Positions 1 to 11,025 of a stretch of DNA of 64,000 nucleotides are shown here, in pieces. Source of the stretch: Ligula intestinalis (Eukaryota; Platyhelminthes; Cestoda; Diphyllobothriidea; Diphyllobothriidae); contig JAYGXS010000007.1 of NCBI GenBank assembly GCA_036362985.1, positions 26,128,980 through 26,192,979 of the forward strand, read 5' to 3'. Below the pieces are notes generated by a model, which was not told the DNA's origin, ran no database searches, and saw only the letters and a program-made list of their open reading frames with translations. The stretch's first letter is position 1. Every line of letters starts with the position of its first letter. Both the position numbers and the translations under genes were made by a program.

Positions 1-209
1 AAAATTCCCATCATAGAATTCGACGTCCAGTTTGGCGAGTATACGTGTACTTTCGACAAATTCTCGTCAGGCCTTACATTCATATGGAAACTGGGTGCGA
101 GTTTAAACGTGTTAGTCTTTTTGGACAAGTGAGTAGTGGGAACGGGGGTGGGGGTGGTGGTCGATAAGCGAAGGCTGGTTGTCAGGGTAGGGTTTGATGG
201 AGCAGTCTA

Positions 210-260
210 GGGGGGGGGGGGGGGAGGGGGGGGGGGGGAAAGAGGGGGGGAGGAGAGACA
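210..260. repeat. Poly-G / purine simple repeat
   Basis: A run of G broken by single A residues, grading into AG-rich sequence. This is low-complexity DNA and a possible assembly trouble spot. Bases 1-209 show nothing recognisable. Confidence 0.9.
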
Positions 261-299
261 CAAAGAGCGTGGATAAGCGCATATAGCTAAGTAACTGCG

Positions 300-1015
300 G
301 GCCATGCCAGATATGAAGCTTGCAGGAAGTTCTTTTGTGCGCACAACGCGGACTTCATCAGTCTGACAGCGTTCGCTTCAGCTGTTGCTAGCAGGCGCTG
401 ATCCAGGGGCTTCGGATAATTTGGTGGGACCCTGTAGATCACTCGGAAAGCTTCGTTGGGGTCTGCCCAATGTCCGGAATCGACGTGTGCGCCAGTATAG
501 GGCTGTTGATGCTCCTGACTTCACCTTGTCTCAACCATGCCGGGAGGTGTTCTTTTATTCTTTTGGATAGGCGCCGGCTCGTATGACCAATATAACCTGC
601 TCCGCAAGAACAAGTGAAAGAGTAGATGCACATTAAGGTGGTCTGAGTTGGTAATTTATCCTTACCTTCCCCATGTAAGATTGGGTTGGTTGAGAATCAA
701 ACCTAAACTCTGGCTGCTGCGAAGGTTCTTGCAACGGCTTGGGCAAGGCGTCTTTTCAGCAGTTCACTTGTGGCGTCCCCTCGAAAGGGGACTTTGAGGA
801 ATAGTGTTTTTTTTCAACAGTAGGTGTGATGGTTCTTATTTGTTTCTCCGCCATATTCCTTGTAATAAATCTCTCAGGACACCCATTTTCACGCAGTGGG
901 TCCTCGATATTCTTGAGCTCCTCCTCAATATTGTCTGCTGAGCAAATTTTCCTAGCCCTTTGCACTGAGCATCAAACTAGATTTCACTTCTGTTGAAGGG
1001 GTACGAAACTGTTCA
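300..1015 (-). pseudogene. PLE fragment: RT-to-GIY-YIG linker and endonuclease
   Basis: Read on the minus strand, the segment first gives the linker that follows the reverse transcriptase in Penelope-like elements. It includes FVPLQQK near 1010 and RARKICSADN near 960, with NGCPERFI further on. It then gives a GIY-YIG endonuclease with CSCGAGYIGHTSRRL and KEHLPAWL around 550-630. Stops and frame changes separate the parts. The RT domain is missing, so this is a 5'-truncated, dead copy. The family (endonuclease-positive PLEs) is known to insert by its own RT and endonuclease. Confidence 0.85.
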
Positions 1016-1017
1016 AA

Positions 1018-1480
1018 TTGTATTCCGTCGTCATGGCATCGATTGTGATTGAATCCACTACTTCCACTGCGCTTCGACATCACTTCTTCGAGTTAGCGAC
1101 ATTTATTTGGGTTAACAACCACTACGAACTAGTTTTTGTTTGTAATACAACGTTTGAAGCTTGGAATGTTCTATCTCTGGCTATTTTTATGCCCGCTTCC
1201 ATTGAAGATTTTAAGAAGGAGCTAGGTTACTATAGTAATACTACCTCTAACACCAGCTGACCGCTGTAGTTTTACTGCAGGCGAAAGAAAAAGTGTATTC
1301 CTATAGTATTACTTAGTTCGTTTGAGTAATATTTATTATAAAATCATTCTCTGTCCTAGATTCATCCTATATGTATGCAGTCCGCTCATGTCGACAATTA
1401 ACGGATGGTTGTGATCGTGGCGGATACTCCTATTTTCGTCGCGTTAAGGATAGTGTTGGCTATTTGAGCAGAAAGAGGTC
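1018..1480. other. Unassigned stretch with an unrecognised 80-codon ORF
   Basis: A small plus-strand reading frame (1018-1260) resembles nothing I know and has no supporting splice or codon pattern. The rest is plain AT-rich DNA. Confidence 0.3.
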
Positions 1481-1756
1481 ATTCATAAAATTTATTGTGG
1501 CGACTGCGATGTAATTTATTGCGGAAAAACAGAAAGGTCCGCCTTTTCATGCATACATGAACATCGATTAGCGGTAAAGTGGCACGATCGCCTGTCCGAA
1601 GTCACTGTACATTTGCTTGAAAGTGGACACAAGTTTGCATCGGACCAAACCCACACAGTAGGTTCCTGCTCATATAAGAAAGGTCGAGAATTTTTGGAGA
1701 CAATTAATTCTGACTCATCATGCATTAACAGGCACATTGATTTGGATTCAATGTAG
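1481..1756 (+). pseudogene. PLE fragment: GIY-YIG endonuclease, C-terminal part
   Basis: An open frame of 91 codons ends at a TAG at 1754. It reads as a PLE GIY-YIG domain: IYCGDCDVIYCGKT near the start, HEHRLAVK, LLESGHKF, then KKGREFLE and a final CINRHIDLD. These match the order seen in complete PLE C-termini. The usual Y-V-G-E-T signature has drifted to Y-C-G-K-T. No start codon or RT is attached, so this is a truncated remnant of a different PLE lineage from the one at 300-1015. Confidence 0.8.
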
Positions 1757-2214
1757 ACCGATCCCAAAAAAGCCAACAAAAACCCCAACCACCAAATCAT
1801 ACTATTGACCATGGATGACGAATCCTTATCGATTTTTTGGAAAGTTTAAAAATGCGCGCTGCTCTTTACACATTCCCCTCACGCCTGAGGATGACCTGGT
1901 GTGCCAGCGTCGAGAATGTACCATAATGGTTTTTTCGGTTTCCCAAAGAATCTTTTTTATTCAATCCTGATGTTTGTCTACAAGAAATAAGATACAAAAG
2001 GATGTAAGAAATAGCGTGGAATAAGTATTATTGACGTAGCTGCGATGAACTTTGCTATTTTTCTTATTGCGTGGCAATGGGATAGGGCTCAACCAAGCTG
2101 GTTTCTGCACTGTGCAGACCAGATAATCACAATCAGACGAATTCTTGAATTTCACAACATCTACCAACAGCTTATGACGACCTTCTGCTTTGTTGAGTTT
2201 GCCGTCCATCCTAC
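1757..2214. other. No recognisable feature
   Basis: Short overlapping ORFs on both strands only. Nothing supports a gene or a named repeat. Confidence 0.3.
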
Positions 2215-2860
2215 GTCCAATTGGCGGATAACGGCACTAAATAGTGTACCACCAAAAATGGTCGCCGTGATTAAGGCATTTTACCATTCCTCCAGTGCAC
2301 ACATTATGGCTTATAACAAACTTTCAGGACCGTTCGCTATTCAGTCTGGAATTTGACAAGACTGTGTTCTGTCACCCATTCTACCCAACTACGACATTGA
2401 CGCCGGTTGAGTTATCTCCACTTCGCCAATGGTATCACTTTAACAGGTTCAAGTTTGGGTGATTTACCGTCCATGGCATCATGGGTGAATGAGGTTTATC
2501 CATTAAAGGTGGGAAGACTAATGGCTGTCAATTTTAAGAAATTGATTGTTTAAAATCCCTCGGGCACAGTTGCTGCCGAAGGGCCAGAATAACGATGACA
2601 TTGTCTCTTGAATCCATGCAGCTCTTCGAGTCTTCGCAGGCCTTAGGAAGTACCTATGGACCCCACACGACAATTATATTGCCACGAACGTTCGCGTGTA
2701 CTATCATACTTTGGCTCTGTTCCTCTTAACGGCAGTAAATTCTGGGTTATGTGCGGAATGATGAAAGAAAACTGGAGGTATTTGACCTCTACCGCTTGAG
2801 GACCATCCTTTCAGTGAAGGTAAACGACCCACTGCGCTAGCTTGAAAGGTTGCTCAATGA
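2215..2860 (+). pseudogene. Decayed RTE-type LINE reverse transcriptase, C-terminal part
   Basis: The plus strand, across several frame changes, gives MVAVIKAFYHSS, then RQDCVLSPIL (normally RQGCVLSP, RT motif B region). It then gives a ragged stretch matching the end of the RT and, near 2780, a KLEVFDLYRLRTILSVK-like segment. The same C-terminal block is far better preserved at 61590-62120. Frameshifts and stops throughout show an old, inactive copy. Confidence 0.7.
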
Positions 2861-3145
2861 CAATCATAGACAGACCTTCCAGTCAGCGCAAGGTGGGTTT
2901 GTACGGAGAGAATGGCCGGTGGTCTAAGATTTAAGCCGCATTAGTGTAGGAGCTTGCCCCGTCCAGCGCTGCCTGCTCTGTCAACGTGGCCAGCGAATCG
3001 ATTTTTGGCGCATCGCTGATTACTGGTCCACACTGGACTTGCCTCGTCACTTGTGATGACTGATCTACGAAGCATGAATTGGCAGTCAACTCACTCAATC
3101 AGTTAATCGATTTGGCGCACCGCTGATTACAGATATGCACCGGAT
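2861..3145. other. No recognisable feature
   Basis: Contains two short similar segments (TTTTGGCGCATCGCTGATTAC near 3004 and TTTGGCGCACCGCTGATTAC near 3112), suggesting an old local duplication. Nothing else was seen. Confidence 0.3.
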
Positions 3146-3460
3146 TTGTTGTCAGCGCTGTCAGAAACACACTTCACACTAAGCCCATTCAACAGGCAAG
3201 GCGGAACTCACTCGGCCTTTCGCCCCGGTGCGCGTTGGACGCGAGGCTGCGGTTCTCTCTCTTTCACTCCTCATGGTCGAACTCCACCCCAGGCCAAGTC
3301 AACCCTTCTGTTAATTCTTCTCTTACGTATTCTGTACAGTATACAATCTCCTTCTACCCCGGTTTCCAAAACTTTTATCTTCTTCTAAGTGACTGGGCCT
3401 GGAAGATCGCAGTAGTTAAGGGTTAACCGGCTTAGTCTTAACTCCTTTTGCGATAGTGCC
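3146..3460 (+). repeat. LTR-A family repeat, copy 1 (partial)
   Basis: It shares with the other LTR-A copies the block CTGGGCCTGGAAGATCGCAG followed by a TTAACC stretch and a final TTGCGATA. It has a GCGCGTTGGACGCGAGGCTG-type GC-rich part upstream. LTR-A looks like a solo LTR of about 450-480 bp that begins TGTAG. No internal retroviral coding sequence is attached to any copy here. Confidence 0.6.
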
Positions 3461-3540
3461 TTCTTCTTAAGATGATCGCTGGTATTCCCACGAAAATGAG
3501 ATATGACCTGTTCAACCTGCTTTGTTATTGGTTGGTACGA

Positions 3541-4010
3541 TTGTAGTGTTGCTGCAGCCCAACGCCATTTTTTCTCGTGGGACCAGAAACGAGGTCATTT
3601 AGGGCATTGGACCTCGCGCGAAGGCATTTTTCGACGTGCATTTGGCCAGGCACAAACTAACGCGTGACCCCTCATTGCTGGAAAACGCAAGCACAGTGCT
3701 TTTCCCGTACTGGCCTCAATCCACAGTCGCTTGACCCCAATCCGATCAATTCGATCCCCGCGTTAGTAACCTAGCCTCAGTCTGTCAAGACAGCGACCTG
3801 AATGTAGTGTCGGTTCCAGAGATGACTTAGGACGTTGCCCCCCTTCGCGACTGGATGGGCGCTACGATAGCCAAAACTTCCTGCTAAATAAACTCCAACC
3901 CTCCTGTACAGGACACACTCCTTCTACCATTTTGACTTTTGCATGACTTTTCACTTCTACTTAGGGATCGGGCCTGGCAGCTCGCAGCCGTTGGGGTTAA
4001 CTTTTTTCAC
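3541..4010 (+). repeat. LTR-A family repeat, copy 2
   Basis: It begins with TGTAGTGTTGC and runs through GACCTCGCGCGAAGG to GGGATCGGGCCTGGCAGCTC and GCAGCCGTTGGGGTTAAC. This is the same order as in the 6797-7269 and 26117-26559 copies. It is considerably diverged. Confidence 0.6.
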
Positions 4011-4755
4011 CTCAATAAACCCGCGAGACGGTCGTGTACACAGTGAGCGTATATTAAGTCATAAGATATGTACGCAGTCGTGCCCACTTGACGTATCGGT
4101 CCACTTTCCGACTCGAACGGTGACTGGGGCCCGGAAACACGTATTTATGCAAAAAAGTTAAGTTGAAAAAATAATTACAGATTTTTTGAGTACGCGAAGT
4201 GCACAGTAACACATAAGTGGCGAGGTATTTGCGCAATAACAGCGTGTCTGAATTTGTAATACACGATTTTTAGTCGACTGAAGTTAAATTTCAACACACC
4301 ATTTACCGAAATCACGGTAGAAAAATGTGAATAGTAATTTAGGTAATTCGGCAGAATTGATGATCAGTGCTCTGATTGATCATCAACAGGTGATTATTCA
4401 GACCTCGGTTGCCCACGCTCGTATTTGAGACATTCACTGGCAAATAGTTCCACTATCAAGCATCTAACTGAAAGAAATAGAAGGAGTGCCACCTCCTGCG
4501 GCACATTCCCGAATTCAGCTGGCATGCATACCCTCAGAAATCTAAGTTGGGTGCCATTTAAAAGCGATTTTATCTCCTCATATCCTCATAGATTCACTGT
4601 AGTAATTTAAATGTTACGATCCGTCAACTGTACCTTGTCCATATTTTAGAGAAGTTAAATTCAAGTTAGTGAGGTGCTGTAGATGTTAAGAGGGTAGCCT
4701 GGGCATATGCTAGAAACCTTGTCGGCTCTCCTTAGGCTTCGTGACTGCCGCCGAC
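4011..4755. other. No recognisable feature
   Basis: AT-rich DNA with short ORFs of up to 72 codons that I do not recognise. Confidence 0.3.
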
Positions 4756-4759
4756 CGCC

Positions 4760-5360
4760 ATAATTATTCTTTTGTTAAATAGCGTTCGCTGGGCTGGCCC
4801 CAAGCAAGGACCTTAGACCGGACGCGCACGCGCGCATGCTAGAAGCTTACGCACGTGCCAACTGGTCGCAGTTACCCCTATGCAGTGTTAGGATTATTCC
4901 TAACGAGCAGCCCGTGTGCACTATTAAGTCACGCTATTGGTCCGCCCCACACAAAGGAACGCGCAGTCGTGCGAGGGCGGCCAATTAGGACACAAGAGAA
5001 CACGTGATCTACAGTCTCTTATAACCCTCTGTCCCTAGCAGACAGGAAGAGTTGTATCACATACCGGATAGCGAGGACACGCTAGTCAGCTCCCAATGCT
5101 GGGGCTTGCCCCCCAGGGCGGGACAAAGAGCGCGCTGGAAATCAACCAGCGGCAGTCACCATCCGAGACAGCAAATCCGGGTTTTGTATCCGATAAACCC
5201 TCCTCCGGGTGGATTCCAGAATTATGCCCTTCTTATTGTGTTCTTCCTTGGGGATTCCAACAGGCGTAATTCGACGGGGACACATGTCAGTTGCCCCCGT
5301 TACAAGACTAGCGACGTAGAACTCGTCAGTATAGTAGTAGGTACGTCAACTCCCGAAGGT
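4760..5360 (+). repeat. LTR-B family solo-LTR-like repeat, copy 1
   Basis: It aligns by eye with 42239-42760. Shared blocks, in order, are CCGGATAGCGAGGAC, GGCGGGACAAAGAGCGCGCTGG, TCCGGGTTTTGTA, GGGTGGATTCCAGAATTATG and GTTCTTCCTTGGGGATT. A TTATAACCCTCTGTCCC box sits about 20 bp before the first block and could be a promoter. The 170-codon ORF here is a chance frame through the repeat. Ends are approximate. Confidence 0.6.
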
Positions 5361-5640
5361 AAGGCACAACTTTCAAAACATTTCTTTGGGAAACTCCAAG
5401 TATCCCTATATTTTCCAAAATACCACGTCACCAAGCCTGCATTGCATACTTTGTGTGCGGCTACCGGAATGCATTTATACTTAACCAAGTTTATCTATCT
5501 TAAAGTTGACAAAGTTTCCCAGTATAGCGCCCATACGCAGCTTCATTGTGACTTTGGAGCTTAAGTCATTTTGATTAACTACGCCAAAGCCTTTTTGAAT
5601 ACTGACGGTTTGAAGGGCTTGGTTTAGCAAAACAGGCTCT
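5361..5640. other. No recognisable feature
   Basis: Nothing beyond the tail of the LTR-B reading frame. Confidence 0.25.
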
Positions 5641-7655
5641 ACTATCAGATCAGACAAAATTTAAGAAAGTAGACAGAGAAAAAGATTGCACGGACGAAGT
5701 AGAGGTACAGCTGACCGGCTGCTGAATAAGTTTCTACACGGCAGAATTTATAAGTGACCGTGACTTCGAACACCTGCGGCCAGTATGCACGCACATCCCC
5801 CGTTTGTATGGCTTACCGAAGATCCACAAAGGCGGCCTGCCAGTTGGTCCAATTTTGGAGATGCGAAACTCGCCATCTCATGCGATAGCGAATTGGTTGG
5901 CAGAAAATCTCAAACCCTTGCTGCAGTAGCCGCAGCTAAAACCACATAACTACCAAGATACATTCCAATTTATCAACGGCATCAAAGACGTTAACTTGTA
6001 GGACATGATGTTGCTCTCCCTAGACGATTCATTGCTGTTTGCAAACGCCCTAGTCGCAGAGACGGTCGACTTTATCTGCGAATTCGTGGTGGCCAAACAA
6101 ACAGAGGAAGGAATACGCACTTCTGCATTAAAAAAACGATTAATAAAATACACATTAAATGTGCAGTTCCTTTTTGAAAACAAAATCTATAAGCAAGTAG
6201 ATGGCGTTGCTATGGGCTCACCTTTCGGGCCTCACTTGGCTAACATCTTCATGTGCAAGTTGGAGAAATATCAGCTCAACGAGCAGTCCATGAGTTAAAC
6301 CACTATGGTCGATGTGTCGATGATAGCTTCACCATCGCTCTAGCAGACACCAAGATAAATGTGCTTCTAAATACTATTAGTCAAGCATATCCTTCCAATA
6401 AGGGCATCTTGGCGATGGAGATTGCAGGGTCACTTCCTTTCTTGAATATCTTCATACGTCGAGGACCGGACGGTAGCATCCGAAGGAGCGTTCACCAAAA
6501 GAAAACCTAGTGCGGACAGTACACAAACTTTAACAGTTTTTACCTATTCAACGGAAGTGTAACTTGGTCCGCTGCTTAACGCAAAGAGCTAGAAAAATTT
6601 GCTCGGCAGGCACTTTTGAAAGGAAACGCCAGAAACTGCAGGACCTGCTTCGATAAAACAGATATCCTGAGAGATTTTTCACAAAGAGTATGATGTAGAG
6701 AGAAGCAAAGCCCACTACACCCACTGTGGAAAATAAAAACCTGTTCATCAAAGTCTTTTTTCAAGGAGATGCGGTAAGCGAACTCCTAAGCAGACGTATC
6801 GCAAGGGTGTTAAGGTTACTACGGTTTAACCCTAACGGCTTGGATCTTCCAGGCCCAGTTTCATAGGAGATGAGGGAAGTCTTGGGAAACCAGATCTGTA
6901 GGAAGATTTTATTCTGTACCGGATGAATAATAGAATATTTAGCAGAATGGTTGACTCAATCTGGCGTGCCTTGGACCGTGAGAGCCGTGTGAGAGAGCAG
7001 CGGCGGCGCGTCTGCCCCGCAAGGGGGCTGAATGCCAAGTAAGTCTAGCGTCAGTCATCGGGCGCTTGCCAAATCTTCGCTCAGTCTCGTGGCCTTGATA
7101 GGGATTGGTTGGACTGCACGAAGGTAGACGCTGGCTTGAGTGTCCCATGCGCCAGTTTGCGTCCGGTCGGAGGCAGGCCGAAAAGTACATTCGCGCAAGG
7201 GCCTGCTCTGAATGACCTTGCCTATGACGTCAAGAGTTAGGTGGGTATCGGGCAGAAAGGACCACTACAGACGCCTCAACCGAGCCATAGCAAGAACCTT
7301 CCAAGCAGTAAAAATTCGGGTGTTATTCTCAACCAACCCAGTCCTGTACGGCGAAAGTAATGATAGGCTACCAGTTCAGACCACTTCTATGTGCATTTAC
7401 TAATTTTCTTGCTACTGTAGAGCAGGTTAGCTCGGTCGCACGATTCTGCGCTTATCCAGGAGGATACAGGAGCACCTCCCTGCATGGCTGGCCAAATTTG
7501 AGGTCAGAGGCATGAGCAGCTATATCCTTGCCCACATGGTTGACTCCGGACATCGTCTGGACCCCGCCGAAGCCTTTAAGGTAATTTATAATGTCCCTCC
7601 AAGCTACCCAAAGTCCCTGGGTCTGCGTTTGCTAGAAACAGCAGAAACAACGACA
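5640..7655 (+). pseudogene. PLE pseudogene (RT plus GIY-YIG), split by an LTR-A insertion
   Basis: Plus-strand frames give most of a PLE protein in the right order. IPRLYGLPKIHKGG lies near 5800 and motif A-like MLLSLDDSLLF near 6005. Motif B GVAMGSPFGPHLANIF is near 6205, and a C-motif-like RCVDDSF near 6310 (the usual YVDD is CVDD). PFLNIFIRRG is near 6440, then a decayed linker runs to about 6790. After the insertion at 6797-7269 the frame resumes with RRLNRAIART. It then enters a GIY-YIG remnant (RLSRRIQEHLPAWL near 7455, VDSGHRLDPAEAF near 7540). Several stops show it is dead. Its amino-acid sequence is close to the 300-1015 copy (same HLPAWL type). Confidence 0.85.
6797..7269 (-). mobile_element. 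LTR-A family repeat, copy 3, inserted in a PLE
   Basis: On the minus strand the unit starts TGTAGTGGTCC and ends CCCTTGCGATA, with GGGCCTGGAAGATCCAAGCC near its end. It interrupts the PLE reading frame at 5640-7655. Short matching bases flank it (CAGACG at 6791-6796 and again at 7268-7273, overlapping the LTR end), so the exact edge is uncertain by a few bases. Confidence 0.7.
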
Positions 7656-8690
7656 ATCCGGTTGTGAAAGCCGGTTTTGTGGGAGCAAAAGAACCTCCTG
7701 CAAGTCCCAAGCATGGCATAGCCAATGGTTACATTACTGCCCGCATTTTTCGCGCTTTCTCCCCCTTTCACCCTCCCCCCTGTCCGGATTCAACAAACCC
7801 TTATCGCCTCGCAACCAGCCGAGTACTCTCAACCCCACCCTGCCCTTCTACCCCATTCCCATGACTAATTTGTCTGTAATTATGAACAAAATTGCCAGCA
7901 TGTTCCTTTTACCCCTCCCTATATAAATGAAATGGCTCGAGAAGAATTTATTGAAAGCTACGTCCGCTCGCCAGATATTCTTCTAAATTCTCTGATGGGA
8001 ATTTTCGCAATTTTAAAACACAAAGTAATCAAGTAAATTAAATTTCAGTTTCAGTATTGCATACCCTGGGCCTTGATTGCCAATGTTCACGCCGTTGTCA
8101 ATGCCAAAAGTGGGCTTCAGTGACGAAGGACTGGATTTGACCAATATTGTTGTCCTCTTTCCCTAGAATTGCTTATCTTTTTTTCAATGAAAATGTGTCT
8201 ATTTAGAGGGGCGAGGAAGACAACATATGCCAGCCACTATTTCCCATTACTTTAACTGAATATTGAAAACAGAAAGAACTCATATTAGGAGGGTTTGGTA
8301 AATTTGAATAATTCAGTTTTCCTCGGTTTGCGTTTCCGCAAATTTTTTGCAAATCACCTGACTATCTGGCGAAAAATTAAACTGCGTAGTATTACCGTAA
8401 TAATAGTGATCAGTAGTTGCTGATAGAGTTTTATTAAATGAATGGCATGCAGTACTAAATGTGGCAATAAATGAGTCCCATGCAAATGTTAGCCTGCATT
8501 TGGGCAAAAGACCTGGCTAAATCAACGTGGACGGTTTGGAAGACTAATTTGCCTGATACGATGAGCATACTTGCCAGCAGGTTACTTTTTACTCCGTCCC
8601 TATATACATACAATGGTCCGAGAACAATTAATCGAAAGCTACGTATGCTTGCCAAGTATTCTTTCGATAGCATGCTGGGCAAAGACAGTT
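7656..8690. repeat. Unclassified DNA with an internal ~110-bp direct repeat
   Basis: Two diverged copies lie in the same orientation at about 7885-7990 and 8562-8668. They share TTGCCAGCA(T/G)GTT, CCTATATA and GAAAGCTACGT. A pyrimidine-rich stretch lies at 7740-7860. No coding sequence was recognised. Confidence 0.5.
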
Positions 8691-9150
8691 TGAGTAGCAG
8701 ACCTCACATAGCTCTAGTTCCAGCATTTGTACTACGGAAACAGTGGTTATAGGGGTTTCGAGGCTGTGAAACAAAGGGCGGTGAAGGAACTTTTTAGATG
8801 TGGAAAGTGGAAAAATTTAATTGAATATTTTTCCCGCGGCCGCTGACAATAAGTTGTTCCATGAGTAATTTGAAGGTTTGCGCAGCGAAACACGCCGCGG
8901 ACTCTACTAATCCAGCTCCAGAATGTAATTTGGACACCAGGTAAGTTAAATTTATGACTCCCTAACTACCATTTCTATTTTTTTCAGGAATTTCAAAAAA
9001 AACTGCATTTTGACAATCGGCTTTATCCGCAATACGGTAAGCGATAATGCAGAGTAGGAAAATGTACAGATAAAAATCAGCAACACTTTGAAATACAATA
9101 CAATGAAAGTGCATATAGCAGTTATTGAAGTACAGTAGATTACATATCTG
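8691..9150 (+). mobile_element. TIR element (~0.5 kb family), copy 1, right end missing
   Basis: The left end carries CCAGCATTTGTACTACGG and GGTTATAGGGGTTTCGAGG, matching the inverted ends seen at 15540-16050 and 32636-33165. The interior shares TGGAAAGTGGAAAAAT, AGCTCCAGAA and CATATAGCAGTTATT with the 15.5-kb copy. The right inverted end is absent. It is non-coding and presumably non-autonomous. Confidence 0.55.
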
Positions 9151-9199
9151 ATGAAACGTTGGGAATTGGGTACTTTAACACTTATTTGAGACTGTTTAT

Positions 9200-10350
9200 T
9201 TAGCTCATTGTGTAGACTTGAGGCGCAAACCGGGAGAAAATAGAGGCGGAAATGGGCGAAATCCAGCGTTTGTTGATATCCAAGGAATTTCCGACGCTAC
9301 TGAACGCTGCGGAAAAGAACTTGTTTGTGCACATTGCACCATAAGAGAACATCCATGAAGAGCAGGGACTTTTTTATTATATCCGTTCACAAAACGGAAA
9401 ATGATTGGCTTTGCGTTCATGCAACTGACGTTATTGTACGTATGAGATACAGTCCTGTAGTCGAGAGAAGAAAAATGAATTAACCTGTTGCGTCTCGTGC
9501 CCTAAAGATCAGTAAAAAGTAACAAGAGACCAAACTTTGGTTTATCACGCCGAAATTACTAGGCCTATTTGACTGTACAGGACGTGTCACGGAACAACAT
9601 TAGTTTTCTCGGTAACATTGTAAATTGACTCCATGCAATTTTTGTCAAATTATAACAGAAAATCAATCAATACAAAAACTTGGAACGGAGCAGGCAAAGG
9701 ATTATCATGTTTAAAAATATCGAAGGATATTTTGGATCAGTCTGGTGTGCATTTCAAATCAAACAACCGTGCCCTGAAGTAAAAGAACATATTGAAATTG
9801 CTCCAATTTACACAGAAATGTATTTTCTTTCCTTTTGTAGCAAATTTTTCACCTCTGGTTTTTAGGAAAGTCAAAAAACTGGTCAAAAGATCCCATTTGG
9901 ATCTGGACTTCAACTTAAAAAAAGGTGCAATACACTGGTATTCTTCTTCGAAATATCTACCTTAAGTGCTATTTGAAGAGGTTGCTTCCTATAAATGGTT
10001 TTTAATGTAATCTTAGACGTTGTCCTTCTCGGCTTTTGTTTGTCAAAATCAATTTTTCTCGGCATCGAGTCGATATGTCTTGGTGATTTTAAATTCATGG
10101 CCCACACAGGTAGATCTATATGAAGGAATGTTCAAAAAATCATTATTTAAGTAAATGCATTTCATATATTTTTTATTTCTAGGTTTTCGGTAACTAGGTT
10201 GAACAGAGTCGTTAGTTATGGACAAACAATGAAAACAGTGCAATTCGTAATGTGTTCAACAGAATTTCATAAACAATCTTTAGCTTGTCGCACTCGAACT
10301 CTCGAAATAATAACAAAGGAAAGTGACAAATAGAACTTTATTTCAATATA
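9200..10350 (+). repeat. Family D repeat, long copy 1
   Basis: It matches 21655-22880 over more than 1 kb, with shared blocks in the same order. These include GTTTGTTGATATCCAA, GAACGCTGCGGAAAA, AGGAAAGTCAAAAAACTGG, a GACTTTTGTT-like block and AAGGAATGTTCAAAAAATC. Short copies lie at 57640-57862 and 58430-58925. It has no long ORF and its class is unknown. Confidence 0.6.
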
Positions 10351-10884
10351 CACATGGTGGTAGAAATTTGATTACAAGTACAACCACAATCTACATTTTT
10401 AGTAAATAGCCAGCCTATCCGTGTGTGGCATCCAATATATTTTTATTACACTCAACAGCCGGAATATAATTACCATTGAGCATAATTTTGAAATTGTCAA
10501 TAGAAATTAATACAAAGCACGCAAGGATTTTTTCATGCATCAAAAAAGGGGAATTCTTACTAATTATACACATTTGAAAAAAAAGCTTCAGGTAAGGTGA
10601 CCACATTTATTCCCAACACATTGAATGCAATTATGGATGCTAATGGAAACAATTTTATGTGTATAAATTTTGTTGTTATACTTACAGTGTATTAATTTGC
10701 CATTGTTTTCCACTGCCATACCTTAATCATATATATTTAACATGAAATCAGTAAATAGTAAATAGTAATTTCTCCGCCAACCTGCGTGTTATTTTCACTT
10801 ATAGTTGTTACTTTACTGCTGTAATACTTGAGGGGCACCGAATGTGCTGACTTCGCGCAAAATAAAATTTAAGTGAATCCACCG
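10351..10884. other. No recognisable feature
   Basis: AT-rich and non-coding. Nothing recognised. Confidence 0.3.
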
Positions 10885-11025
10885 CATTTCATGAAATAGG
10901 AAATCTACTGTATATTCAACTGCCTATCTTAATTCCCCAACCATAAAACCCTATAACCACCGTTTTCGTAGGACAAAATGCCGGGACTAGGGTTATGTGC
11001 GGTGCACTACTTAAACTGCTGCTGC
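10885..11025 (+). mobile_element. TIR element, right end only
   Basis: It holds CTGCCTATCTTAATTCCCC, CATAAAACCCTATAACCACC, GGACAAAATGCCGGGACTAG and the terminal GTGCACTACTTAAACTG. This is the right inverted end of the family seen complete at 15540-16050. Confidence 0.6.

Noticed and set aside
5052..5564. 170-codon plus-strand ORF
   Set aside because: Its first half is LTR-B repeat sequence also present at 42.5 kb, where the frame is not kept.
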